Below are positions 33,462-41,672 of a stretch of 64,000 nucleotides of DNA, in pieces. The stretch lies in assembly GCF_010726765.1 (NCBI RefSeq), contig NZ_AP022601.1:3224001-3288000 (forward strand), in the 5' to 3' direction. Positions within the stretch are counted from its first letter, which is position 1; every line of letters begins with the position of its first letter. The notes under the pieces were generated by a model. It was given only the letters and a program-made list of their open reading frames with translations, did not search any database and was not told the DNA's origin. The translations under genes and the position numbers were made by a program. The DNA is from Mycobacterium gallinarum. GTDB lineage: Bacteria > Actinomycetota > Actinomycetes > Mycobacteriales > Mycobacteriaceae.

Positions 33462-33758
33462 TCAGCGCCGCGAGCAATCGGCGGTGACAGTGATGTTGCG
33501 TTCGGCGACCACCTCGATCAGGTCATCTCCGCGGCGCACCAGTTCGGTTCGATTCCTTGCATTTCGGATGTCGGTCACGACGCACTGGTTGAGCGGTGCG
33601 CTGCCGATCCGGTTGATCTTCACGTCGAATCCCTGCGCCTCGAGATTCGCAATCGTGAGCTGAGCCGACTCCTGAGCCGACGAGATGGCTGCGGGCGCGA
33701 GGATGATTCCGCACGCCGCCGCGGCAATTCCGGTCATTATCAATAGTGTTGAGCGCAT
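33462..33758 (-). CDS. Small secreted protein with C-terminal Cys pair (paralogue B)
   Basis: A 98-residue protein with a signal peptide (M-R-S-T-L-L-I..., cleavage near S-S-A-Q). The mature part repeats paralogue A's motifs: L-T-I-A-N-L-E-A-Q-G-F-D-V, I-N-R-I-G-S-A-P-L-N-Q-C-V-V-T-D-I-R-N and T-A-D-C-S-R-R. AGGGAGA precedes ATG 33758. The tail-to-tail order of A and B, with only a terminator between, suggests an inverted duplication. Expression of the two is from opposite ends, so they may be used under different conditions. Confidence 0.82.
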   Translation of the reverse strand: MRSTLLIMTGIAAAACGIILAPAAISSAQESAQLTIANLEAQGFDVKINRIGSAPLNQCVVTDIRNARNRTELVRRGDDLIEVVAERNITVTADCSRR

Positions 33759-33866
33759 GTTTGCGTCTCCCTTCGTCGTTGTGTAGGCCCGGTGGCCTTC
33801 ACGCGGTACGACGGGACACCCGCGAATCAGGTTCAAAGCAATCTCGAAAAAGTTTCAGCGACAGAG

Positions 33867-33900
33867 AAAGACCCGGCCGCGGGAACTCGGCCGGGTCTTT
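33867..33900 (-). terminator. Hairpin terminator downstream of dctA
   Basis: AAAGACCCGGCCG at 33867-33879 pairs with CGGCCGGGTCTTT at 33888-33900 (13 bp, 8-nt loop), 10 bp after the dctA stop on the minus strand. The stem ends in TTT on that strand. Confidence 0.75.
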
Positions 33901-33910
33901 CAGTCAGCTA

Positions 33911-35296
33911 TCAGGCGGGGGCGGGAACGCGTTCCTCGCGGGTGGACTCGCGGGTGGAATGGTCATCGTCGACCATCGTCAACTCGTCGAACGGATCCTC
34001 GCCGCGCAGGACCGAATTCACCCGGTCCTTGTCGATGGTCTTGGTCCACGAGCCGACGAGAACCGTCGCGACGGCGTTGCCGGAGAAGTTGGTCACCGCG
34101 CGGGCCTCGGACATGAACCGGTCGATGCCGACGATCAGACCGACGCCGTCGAGCAGGTCGGGACGGTGGCTCTGCAGCCCGCCTGCGAGCGTGGCCAGGC
34201 CGGCACCGGTGACACCGGCGGCACCCTTGGACGCGACGATCATGAACACCAGCAGGCCGATCTGTTCGGGCAGCGACAGCGGGTCGCCGAGCGCCCCCGC
34301 GATGAACAGCGACGCCATCGTCAGGTAGATCGCGGTGCCGTCCAGGTTGAACGAGTAGCCGGTGGGTACGACGACGCCGACGGTGCTGCGGTCGACGCCC
34401 AGGTGCTCCATTTTGGCGATGAGGCGCGGCAATGCGGATTCCGACGATGAGGTCGACACGATCAGCAGGTATTCACGTGCCAGGTAGCGCACCAGCTTGA
34501 AGATCGACACCCCGGAGACGACCCGCAGGATGGTGCCGAGCACACCGAAGACGAACACCAGGCAGGTCACGTAGAAGCCGAGCATCAGGCCGAGCAGCTG
34601 GGTCACCGCAGTCCACCCGGTCTGGCCGACGACGTTGGCGATCGCGCCGAACGCGCCGATCGGCGCGAGCCACAGGATCATCACGAGGACCTTGAACACC
34701 AGCTTCTGCAGGGATTCGATGCCGCGCAGGATCGGCTCACCCGTCGTACCCATGGCCTGCAGCGCGAACCCGACGAGCAATGCGACGAACAGCGCCTGCA
34801 GGACGCTGCCCGCGGTCAGTGACGAGAACAGCGTCTCCGGGATGATGCCCTTGACGAAGTCCATGAGACCGCCTGCCTCGTGGGCCGTTTCGGCGAGTTC
34901 GGCGCCCTTGCCCGAGGCACCTTCGGTGAGGTGCATGCCGGTGCCGGGATGCAGCAGATTGCCGACCACCAGGCCGATGGCGAGTGCGAAGGTGGACATG
35001 ACGAGGAAGTAGATGAACGCCAGACCGCCGACCTTGCCGACGGTCGCGGCCTTGCGCACCGAGCCGATACCCAGCACGATCGTGCAGAAGATGACCGGCG
35101 CGATCATCATTTTGATGAGGTCGACGAACATGGTCCCCAAGACGCCGACGCTCTTGCCTACGCCTGGCGCCAGGATGCCGACGGCGACACCGGCGAACAC
35201 CGCGACGATGACGGCGATGTACAACCAGTGGGTGCGGTCGCGGCGTGTTTTGTCCGGCGGTTCGGCTGCCGATGACGGACGGTCAAGGATGGCCAT
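33911..35296 (-). CDS. dctA: C4-dicarboxylate transporter DctA
   Basis: A 461-residue member of the glutamate/C4-dicarboxylate:cation symporter family, taking up succinate, fumarate and malate. Hallmarks are the serine-rich re-entrant loop S-T-S-S-S-E-S-A-L-P-R, T-G-Y-S-F-N-L-D-G-T-A-I-Y, and the C-terminal N-F-S-G-N-A-V-A-T-V, with about eight membrane segments. ATG 35296 has GGAGG 5 nt upstream. It is divergent from an operon encoding a hydrolase and a DcuS/DcuR-like two-component system, which probably controls it. The shared 86-bp region holds a CRP-type site. Confidence 0.93.
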   Translation of the reverse strand: MAILDRPSSAAEPPDKTRRDRTHWLYIAVIVAVFAGVAVGILAPGVGKSVGVLGTMFVDLIKMMIAPVIFCTIVLGIGSVRKAATVGKVGGLAFIYFLVMSTFALAIGLVVGNLLHPGTGMHLTEGASGKGAELAETAHEAGGLMDFVKGIIPETLFSSLTAGSVLQALFVALLVGFALQAMGTTGEPILRGIESLQKLVFKVLVMILWLAPIGAFGAIANVVGQTGWTAVTQLLGLMLGFYVTCLVFVFGVLGTILRVVSGVSIFKLVRYLAREYLLIVSTSSSESALPRLIAKMEHLGVDRSTVGVVVPTGYSFNLDGTAIYLTMASLFIAGALGDPLSLPEQIGLLVFMIVASKGAAGVTGAGLATLAGGLQSHRPDLLDGVGLIVGIDRFMSEARAVTNFSGNAVATVLVGSWTKTIDKDRVNSVLRGEDPFDELTMVDDDHSTRESTREERVPAPA

Positions 35297-35345
35297 TGCT
35301 ACCTCCAAGTCGGTGAATGTGATCTGCAGTCAGACTCGAGGACGA

Positions 35346-35361
35346 CGTGAGACAGGTCACG
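35346..35361. promoter_or_regulatory. CRP-type operator in the dctA / hydrolase-dctSR divergent region
   Basis: CGTGA-N6-TCACG is a perfect palindrome in its ten fixed positions and fits the mycobacterial CRP (Rv3676) consensus. It lies 49 bp from the dctA start and 21 bp from the divergent hydrolase start, so it can affect both. Confidence 0.65.
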
Positions 35362-35382
35362 CTTTAGTTCATTTAGTTCGGT

Positions 35383-36285
35383 ATGTTCACGAACGTGGCC
35401 GTCGAAACCGCTGCTCACGTCACGACCGCAGACGGTCGTCGGCTCTCATATCTCGAAGTCGGCGACCCCGCTGGACCACTCGTCATCCATAACCACGGCG
35501 GCCCCAGCAGTCGGCTCGAGGTCCTGATGCTCGCGGAGTCGGCAACCAAGAGCCGGATCCGGTTGGTGGGTGTCGATCGGCCTGGCCAGGGTCAGTCCAG
35601 CCCCCAGAAGACCCGCACCTATTCCGGGTGGGCCGACGACATCGTCACCGTTGCCGACGCGTTGGGATACCGGGAATTCGGCGTGACAGGCTGGTCGGAG
35701 GGCGGCCCGTGGGCACTCGCCGCGGCCGCCTACATCGACCCCGACCGGCTACTGCACGTCAGCAGTATCGCGCCCGGGAGCTATGGTGCGTTCGGCGACA
35801 ACTCAGCGGCGCAATACCTTTCGAAGATCGATGCGCTCGGCGGAACACTCGCCCTGCGCTTCACGCCCGGCTTCCGGTTGATGTACGCCGCACTCGGCTT
35901 GACCGCCAAGCGCTTCCCGTCCTCATTCGTCAAACAGGTCCGCGGCACGCTCAACGACTACGACCAGCAGCTCCTCCTCCGTCCCGACATCGGCAAGGCG
36001 TTCGGCGAAACCTGCGCGGAATGCTTCGCGCACGGCTCGGACGGACTTGTCCGCGACGCCGAACTGCTCTACCGCCATTGGGCTTTCGATGTCGCCGCGA
36101 TCGAACGGCCCGTTCACATATGGCAGGGGCTCGACGACAAGCTGGTTCCCGATCCCATCAACAGGGCGGTCGCCGATGCGATGCCGGGTTCGGTGTGGCA
36201 TCCCGTCGACGGCGCCGGGCACTTCATCGCCGTGGGTGAGAGCGACGCCATACTCGCGGTTGCGGCAGAGGAACTCCGCGCTTGA
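35383..36285 (+). CDS. Alpha/beta hydrolase in a two-component operon
   Basis: A 300-residue hydrolase. The nucleophile elbow is G-W-S105-E-G-G, the oxyanion region is N-H-G-G-P-S-S-R, the acid is in G-L-D-D-K, and the histidine in D-G-A-G-H-F. No signal peptide is visible. Its TGA overlaps the TTG of the sensor kinase gene, so the hydrolase is translationally coupled to a C4-dicarboxylate-type two-component system and divergent from dctA. It might release a dicarboxylate from an ester or lactone; that is inference. The family also includes haloalkane dehalogenase-like and epoxide hydrolase-like enzymes. Confidence 0.83.
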   Translation: MFTNVAVETAAHVTTADGRRLSYLEVGDPAGPLVIHNHGGPSSRLEVLMLAESATKSRIRLVGVDRPGQGQSSPQKTRTYSGWADDIVTVADALGYREFGVTGWSEGGPWALAAAAYIDPDRLLHVSSIAPGSYGAFGDNSAAQYLSKIDALGGTLALRFTPGFRLMYAALGLTAKRFPSSFVKQVRGTLNDYDQQLLLRPDIGKAFGETCAECFAHGSDGLVRDAELLYRHWAFDVAAIERPVHIWQGLDDKLVPDPINRAVADAMPGSVWHPVDGAGHFIAVGESDAILAVAAEELRA

Positions 36286-37871
36286 CCCGCGCGCGATCCC
36301 GCCCGATCGGCCGCTCGCGGCCCCGCCCGATCGACCGCTCGCGGTCGTGGTCACTGGCGTCTCAGGCGATCGCATTGCAAATCATCGTGGTCGCGGTGGT
36401 GGTACTCGCAGGGAGCGCGCTGGCGGTGCTCGACGCCCGCAATGACGCGGACGAAGCCGCGCGCCAGCAGGTCCTCGGTATCGCCACCTCCCTCGCCGAC
36501 TCCCCGTCGACGGCGGCTGCCATCGAATCCGGAAGGGCCACTGAGATTCTTCAGCCCGTCACCGAAGCCGTCCGCAGGCACACCGACATCGCATTCATCA
36601 CGATCATGTCGCCAAGTCGGATCAGGTTCACCCACACCGACCCGACCCAGATCGGCGGCGAGTACATCGGCACCATCGAACCCGCGCTGCGCGGCGAAAC
36701 GCTCAGCGAGGTCTACACCGGCACATTAGGTCCCTCGATTCGCGCCGTCGCACCCGTGCGCAACCAAGCGGGCGAGATCGTCGGCCTGGTGTCGGCGGGG
36801 ATCCTACAGACGAGCCTGGCCGATCGCTGGCGCTCGACGTGGCCGACCATCGCGGCGGTGAGCATTGCCGCACTGGCTATTTCGCTGGCAGGAGTCTGGT
36901 TCATCCGGCAACGGTTGTTGCGGCAGACCCACGGCCTGCGACCTGACGAACTGCGGTTGATGTACGAGCACCACGACGCGATCCTGCATTCGGTCTCGGA
37001 GGGGCTGATCGTGATGGATCGCAGCGGTGTCTTGCTGGTCAACGACGAGGCGCGCCGCCTCCTCGCGCTTCCACCCGGACCGGTCGACCGCACCGAGCTG
37101 CCGGAGTTTCTGCGAACGTACAACCCGGGAGCCCGCGACGAGGTGCACGTCACCGACGACCGCGTCCTCGTGGTGAACCGCTCCCCCGTCGACGAGGCGC
37201 ACACCTCGGAGGTCGTCACGATCCGCGACCGCACCGAATTGCAGGGCGCACTGGGCGAACTCGGCTCGCTGAAGGTACTCACCGACAGCCTCCGGTCCCA
37301 AGCGCACGAAGCCGCCAACAAGCTGCACACCATCGTCACGATGGTCGAGATGGGCCGGCCCGAAGACGCGGTACGTTTCGCCACCGAGGAGCTCGCGCTC
37401 TCCCAACAGCTCGTCGACAGATTGTCCAGTGCCGTCGGCGAACCCGCGCTGGTGGCCCTGCTCCTGGGCAAGGCCGCACAGGCCGACGAGCGCGGTATCG
37501 AGCTGACGATCACCGAAGACACTCACCTGCCGTCGAATTCGGACGACGTACCGTTGACCGGCCAGGAGATGGTCACCGTCGTCGGCAACCTCATCGACAA
37601 CGCGATGGACGCCTGCGACCGAGACGATCCGTGGGTGGAAGTCACCGTGCTCATGGCGGATGACACGCTCACGCTGCGCGTCGCCGACAGCGGACCGGGA
37701 ATGGATCCGGCCACCTTCGAAAAGGCCATGCAGCGCGGATATTCCACGAAGGGTGACTCAGACCATCAAGGCCTTGGCCTGGCGTTGGTCAGTCAGATCG
37801 TCAAACGCCACAACGGCACGCTGAGTACCGACATCACCTATGGGTCGGTCGTGACGGTGACGGTGTCATGA
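36282..37871 (+). CDS. DcuS/CitA-family sensor histidine kinase
   Basis: A 529-residue kinase. One membrane segment lies at about 28-47, followed by an extracytoplasmic PAS-like (sCache) domain to about 180 (I-M-S-P-S-R-I-R-F-T-H, V-R-N-Q-A-G-E-I-V-G-L-V-S-A-G), a second membrane segment at about 185-207, a cytoplasmic PAS domain, and the kinase core with His342 in R-S-Q-A-H-E-A-A-N-K-L-H. N-L-I-D-N-A-M-D-A, D-S-G-P-G-M and G-L-G-L-A-L-V form the ATP site. This is the citrate/C4-dicarboxylate sensor family. TTG 36282 overlaps the hydrolase stop. The first 20 residues are encoded by a 24-bp tandem repeat. Confidence 0.9.
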   Translation: MTRARSRPIGRSRPRPIDRSRSWSLASQAIALQIIVVAVVVLAGSALAVLDARNDADEAARQQVLGIATSLADSPSTAAAIESGRATEILQPVTEAVRRHTDIAFITIMSPSRIRFTHTDPTQIGGEYIGTIEPALRGETLSEVYTGTLGPSIRAVAPVRNQAGEIVGLVSAGILQTSLADRWRSTWPTIAAVSIAALAISLAGVWFIRQRLLRQTHGLRPDELRLMYEHHDAILHSVSEGLIVMDRSGVLLVNDEARRLLALPPGPVDRTELPEFLRTYNPGARDEVHVTDDRVLVVNRSPVDEAHTSEVVTIRDRTELQGALGELGSLKVLTDSLRSQAHEAANKLHTIVTMVEMGRPEDAVRFATEELALSQQLVDRLSSAVGEPALVALLLGKAAQADERGIELTITEDTHLPSNSDDVPLTGQEMVTVVGNLIDNAMDACDRDDPWVEVTVLMADDTLTLRVADSGPGMDPATFEKAMQRGYSTKGDSDHQGLGLALVSQIVKRHNGTLSTDITYGSVVTVTVS

Positions 37872-38554
37872 TCCGCGTGCTGATCGTCGAGGACGAACCG
37901 CTGATCGCCGAGGCTCACCAGACGTACCTCGGCCGACTCGAGGGGTTCTCGGTGGCCGGTGTCGCGCACACCGCCCGCGATGCGATGCGCATGGCGTCGG
38001 AGGCGTCGGCCACCCACTCACCGATCGACCTGGTGTTGTTGGACCTCGGCCTGCCCGACGCGAGCGGGATCGCCCTGGCATCGGGATTGTCCGGGCTGCG
38101 GCCGATACCCGACATCATCGCGATCACCTCGGAGCGCGACCTGGAGATGGTTCGCGCGGCGGTCGGCCAGGGCGCTCTGGCGTACCTGTTGAAGCCGTTC
38201 ACGTTCGCAGCGTTTCGTGACCGGCTAGATCGCTACCGCCGCTACCGCGAGGCCCTGCCCGCTGGTACCGATGCCGCCAGCCAGGCCGAGGTCGACCGCG
38301 CCCTCGCCGAACTACGGGTGAGCGATCGAGCTGTGTCGCCGAAGGGCGCCGCTCCTGGGACCAACGACGACATCGCCCGTGCCGTAAGGGATTCCGCCGA
38401 CGGCATCACCGCGGACGCAGTGGCCAAGCAGGTCGGTGTGTCGCGGGTGACCGCCTGGCGCTACCTCGAAAGGTTGGCGGACGAGGGCACTGTCACCCGG
38501 CAGACCGATTACGGAAAAGCCGGCCGCCCCAAGACCCGCTACCAGTGGCGCTGA
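37868..38554 (+). CDS. DcuR/CitB-family response regulator
   Basis: A 228-residue two-domain regulator. The receiver (1-125) has E8-D9 for metal, the phospho-acceptor Asp59 in L-L-D-L-G-L-P-D, and L-L-K-P-F. After a Glu-rich linker, the C-terminal HTH (about 170-228; I-T-A-D-A-V-A-K-Q-V-G-V-S-R-V-T-A-W-R-Y-L) is that of the CitB/DcuR type. ATG overlaps the kinase stop (ATGA). With the kinase it very likely regulates dctA on the opposite strand, sensing C4-dicarboxylates or a similar acid. Confidence 0.92.
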   Translation: MIRVLIVEDEPLIAEAHQTYLGRLEGFSVAGVAHTARDAMRMASEASATHSPIDLVLLDLGLPDASGIALASGLSGLRPIPDIIAITSERDLEMVRAAVGQGALAYLLKPFTFAAFRDRLDRYRRYREALPAGTDAASQAEVDRALAELRVSDRAVSPKGAAPGTNDDIARAVRDSADGITADAVAKQVGVSRVTAWRYLERLADEGTVTRQTDYGKAGRPKTRYQWR

Positions 38555-38563
38555 CCGCGCCGA

Positions 38564-39622
38564 TCAGACGGTAACCGGCTCCAGGTCAACAGCCTGAGGC
38601 ACGTAGACGGGATCGGTCGCCACGAACTGCGAGTAGAGCAGCGGCTTGGCCGCCTCGACGGACAACCCGGTCACTGCGCCCGCATAGTCGGCCACGTACA
38701 GCCGACCCGCGTCGGAATCCACTGCGACACAAGATGGCCGAGCATCGAGCTTCACCTTGTTGACGATCTTGAGCGTGAGGGTGCACAGCACCGTGACGTT
38801 GTCGTAGTCGACGATGTACGCACGGGTCTTGTCCGCGCTGACGGTCATCTGCGTCGGAGCACCGATGCCCAGTTCGGCCATGCCGGTGATGCGGCCGTTG
38901 GTCAGGTCGACCACCTTGACCGTCCCGCCGCTGATGCGGTCGGAGGTCAGGACATAGGCGACACGGTCGGCGATGGCGATATCGCGGATCGGTGATCCGA
39001 TCGACACCGTGCCCCGAACCCGCGCGGTTTCGGCATCCACCACGACGAGCGCGCTGCCGCGATCATCGGTGGTGGCAACGTACAGGCGCTTACCCGCCGG
39101 ATCGACCTGAAGAGCATCGATGCCGATACCGGCGCCGGTCGCGATGTCAATGGTGCTCACCCGCTCGGCCGTCGTGTCGACGACCACAACGTCGGCGGCA
39201 CCGTCACCGGTGCGGGCCGCGTACACGCGCTTGCCGTCCGGGCTGGCGGCGAGAGCCGTGACGGTGAAGGCCATTGAGTACGTGGCGACCACGGTTCGCG
39301 TGACAGTGTCGACCACGGTGATGGCGTCGCAGCTCGACGAGGAGGTGCTGACGTAGGCCCGGCCGTCGGCGACGACGACCGCGAACGGCTCACCCGGCAC
39401 CTCGACGACGCCGGCCACGGCCAGGGTGCCCGCACGCAGCAGCGACACGGTGTCGTCGGCGTGGTGGGTGGCCACGATGGTGCCGTCGTCCGTGGCGGCG
39501 ATGTCCGCGATGGCGCCACGCTGGACGTCGACCGCACTCACCTGGGTGACATCCGCGCTCAGGTGGGTCCCGTCCGTCACATCTGCCACAGGAGCGTTCT
39601 TGGGCATCAAAAAGTTAGCCAT
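38564..39622 (-). CDS. YncE-like beta-propeller repeat protein (Rv1057-like)
   Basis: A 352-residue protein of about seven repeats of 42-45 residues, each with V-x-D-T/A...V-V-V-D and an A-S-P-D-G-K-R-V-Y-A type turn (for example D-P-A-G-K-R-L-Y-V-A and S-D-A-G-R-L-Y-V-A-D), the pattern of seven-bladed YncE/cytochrome-d1-type propellers. No signal peptide or catalytic residue is visible. ATG 39622 is preferred; an in-frame start at 39670 lies upstream of GGAGG. From memory it is like Rv1057, a stress-induced gene of the MprAB and SigE network. It converges with the response regulator gene, 9 bp apart. Confidence 0.82.
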   Translation of the reverse strand: MANFLMPKNAPVADVTDGTHLSADVTQVSAVDVQRGAIADIAATDDGTIVATHHADDTVSLLRAGTLAVAGVVEVPGEPFAVVVADGRAYVSTSSSSCDAITVVDTVTRTVVATYSMAFTVTALAASPDGKRVYAARTGDGAADVVVVDTTAERVSTIDIATGAGIGIDALQVDPAGKRLYVATTDDRGSALVVVDAETARVRGTVSIGSPIRDIAIADRVAYVLTSDRISGGTVKVVDLTNGRITGMAELGIGAPTQMTVSADKTRAYIVDYDNVTVLCTLTLKIVNKVKLDARPSCVAVDSDAGRLYVADYAGAVTGLSVEAAKPLLYSQFVATDPVYVPQAVDLEPVTV

Positions 39623-40063
39623 AAATATCGGTACCTCCGCCGGTTTGACGAGCTCCGGCTGTCGTTTCACGTCTTCATGCGTCCCACTGGGGCGCGATCT
39701 GTGTTGAGTCTAGCGATCAAAATCAATGCTTCGGAGCGGCGCAAATGGCGGTCGATGACAATGCGCGGAAACCTCTCAGACACCGCTTAGGAAACTATTC
39801 GTTATCCACTCGTTATATCTCCTTGGCTATCACAATCGTGGCTTTAAACAGCCACAATGCTTGCTCGGCAACTCTCATGTGCCGATCTGGATAGTTTGCA
39901 CCGGTAACGACTTCTTAGTTTTCAAACGGAAATTGAGCGGTAAATCACAGCAGGACACGACAGCAAACTCGGCCGAGATCTCGTCAACGCTCCCACTGGC
40001 TCCGAACCGACACTCTGTCGCGGTCCGGAAAGCCCGGAAACCGTGTTCGCTGGACCAGCGCTT
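39623..40063. other. 441-bp AT-richer intergenic region
   Basis: Noticeably richer in A and T than its surroundings, especially 39770-39960. No credible gene: the best open frame (39861-40079) lacks a ribosome binding site and normal codon use. It must hold the promoter of the beta-propeller gene at its left end. GTTTCC occurs twice 23 bp apart on the minus strand (39771-39796). The right end borders the anti-sigma-like gene's stop. It may carry a regulatory RNA or be the scar of a deleted gene. Confidence 0.5.
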
Positions 40064-40561
40064 TCAAGCCTGCGCGTAGACCTGCGGAGCGACGCCTGCG
40101 GCGCAATCGCCGAACTGCATCTGCACGTGGGTGCCGTCCGGCATCGGGGAAATCGTGGTCTGGTCGGACAGGGCGCGCATCAACGGGATGCCGCGCCCCC
40201 TGGTGTTCGGCTGGCTTTCGGGATCCACGTGCCGCCAGGTCCCGCGATCCGAGACGTCAACAAGCAATGTGCCCCGCGCGCCGTCGTAGCGGACCTGCAG
40301 AGTCATCGTGCCCTGCTGGCCTCGGTAGGCGAATTCGGCCGCGTTGGTCAACGCCTCGTTCACCGCCAGCAAGACATCGTTGAGCCGGTCGGGGTCTAGC
40401 GTGAGGTGAGTCCGCAGCCACTGCGACAACTCGCGCCGCATCCTGGCCACGGTGAGTGCATCGGCGTTGTCGACTCGGACGAACTCAGAGTCCGCAGCGC
40501 TCGTAGCAAAAATCTGATCGGTCATGATGCCCAACGGATACCCCGCTGGGCGCTCAGTCAT
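40064..40561 (-). CDS. RsbW/SpoIIAB-like ATP-binding anti-sigma factor
   Basis: A 165-residue HATPase_c_2 protein. The N box is V-N-E-A-L-T-N-A-A-E-F-A, the G1 region V-S-D-R-G-T-W, and R-G-R-G-I-P-L-M-R-A-L follows, as in GHKL anti-sigma kinases of the RsbW type. It would bind a SigF/B-type sigma factor and phosphorylate its antagonist. ATG 40561 overlaps the STAS gene stop (ATGA); ATG 40525 is an alternative start. No sigma factor gene is adjacent, so the partner is elsewhere. Confidence 0.86.
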   Translation of the reverse strand: MTERPAGYPLGIMTDQIFATSAADSEFVRVDNADALTVARMRRELSQWLRTHLTLDPDRLNDVLLAVNEALTNAAEFAYRGQQGTMTLQVRYDGARGTLLVDVSDRGTWRHVDPESQPNTRGRGIPLMRALSDQTTISPMPDGTHVQMQFGDCAAGVAPQVYAQA

Positions 40562-40905
40562 TCAGTGAGGTTCTCCACAGCATCGTCCAGTGAGGAGAAC
40601 AGATCAATCAGGTCGGCGATGCCGGTGATCTTCAGCGGCCTGCTCGTGGCTGACCCGTCGGCGACCACGGCGAACCGCGTCTCCGTCCCGCCCGTCTGGT
40701 TGTGCGCCTCCATCAGCACCTGCATGCCGGCCGAGCCGAGGAAGTCGACGTTGGTGAGGTCGACGATCAATCCGGCGGGGTTTTGCGCCAGCGCGGACTG
40801 GACAGCGTCCCTCAGCTGGGGTGCCGTGAGCATGTCGAGTTCGCCCGAGGCGGCGACAATCGCCACCCGGTCGACCCACTTCTCCGTGCAAAGCTGTTCT
40901 TCCAA
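40558..40905 (-). CDS. STAS-domain anti-sigma factor antagonist
   Basis: A 115-residue single STAS domain. The phosphorylatable serine is Ser58 in V-D-F-L-G-S-A-G-M, the usual SpoIIAA/RsbV site. S-G-E-L-D-M and L-I-V-D-L-T-N-V complete the fold. The unphosphorylated form would sequester the anti-sigma factor encoded just downstream, to which it is translationally coupled. TTG 40905 is the only early start after an in-frame stop, and its ribosome binding site is poor. The 228 bp upstream hold no recognised promoter. Confidence 0.88.
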   Translation of the reverse strand: MEEQLCTEKWVDRVAIVAASGELDMLTAPQLRDAVQSALAQNPAGLIVDLTNVDFLGSAGMQVLMEAHNQTGGTETRFAVVADGSATSRPLKITGIADLIDLFSSLDDAVENLTE

Positions 40906-41133
40906 GCCTCACCTCTTGTTACGCGACCGGCAGATGCGGTCGGAGCTTATCTCGCGAGGCTGCAGTCTGAACCCGCGCCGCAGGCTAGCGAGTAAATCAC
41001 ACCGAAGCATCGGCGGACATTGCTTGTCCTGGTCAGGGCACAGGATATAGGACGTGGGGTCGGGACCTGCAACTTGCCTGCTCTGGCCGTGCTCGTGGCG
41101 ACGCGACGACCGGAAATTGACTGGTTCGTCGAT

Positions 41134-41640
41134 TCAGGGCTGCGAACGCGGCGCGCCGGACACGCGACGGTCGCCGCCGTTGCGGTGCTGCCAGAGCCGG
41201 TAAACGTCGACGGCATCCTCCCGCGGCTCGTAGCGCATCGGGAGACGACGCTGCTCCCACGACTTGGCGAACTCCGGATAGAACGTGTCGAGCTCGAAGT
41301 ATTTGCGGTCGTCGACGTAGTGCGGTTCGTAGGCGTCGCGGGTGGTCAGAAAGACTACTTCGTCGGGCGAGCAGTAGTACAACGCGCCGAGGCACATCGG
41401 GCACGGATGCGCCAAGACGTAGATGGTGGCGCCGACCAAGTGCTCAGTACCGAGACGCACACATGCGTCACGGATGGCCAGGATCTCGGCATGTGCGGTG
41501 GGGTCGTGGCTTTGCGCGACGAGATTCGGGCTCTCGGCGAGGATCTCGCCATCCCTGACGATCACGGTGGCGAACGGTCTGCCGCCGGCGGTGACGTTGT
41601 TTCGAGCGATGTCGATCGTGCGCTGAACGTAGTCGACCAC
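41134..41640 (-). CDS. Nucleoside/guanine deaminase (CDA fold)
   Basis: A 168-residue zinc deaminase. The zinc site is T-A-H-A-E-I and P-C-P-M-C-L-G-A, and H-A-E supplies the catalytic Glu. The length and the C-terminal extension (Y-E-P-H-Y-V-D-D and K-S-W-E-Q-R) favour the GuaD/nucleoside deaminase group over tRNA adenosine deaminase TadA. It probably converts guanine to xanthine or acts on a related base. GTG 41640 with GGAG 3 nt before it is the likely start; longer frames enter the ClC gene. It lies 32 bp after the ClC gene on the same strand. Confidence 0.86.
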   Translation of the reverse strand: MVDYVQRTIDIARNNVTAGGRPFATVIVRDGEILAESPNLVAQSHDPTAHAEILAIRDACVRLGTEHLVGATIYVLAHPCPMCLGALYYCSPDEVVFLTTRDAYEPHYVDDRKYFELDTFYPEFAKSWEQRRLPMRYEPREDAVDVYRLWQHRNGGDRRVSGAPRSQP

Positions 41641-41672
41641 GGTCTCCGAATATAGCCCTCTGATTGGCCGGA

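Noticed and set aside
39861..40079. A 72-codon frame in the AT-richer intergenic region
   Set aside because: No ribosome binding site, unusual codon use, and its end overlaps the anti-sigma-like gene on the opposite strand.
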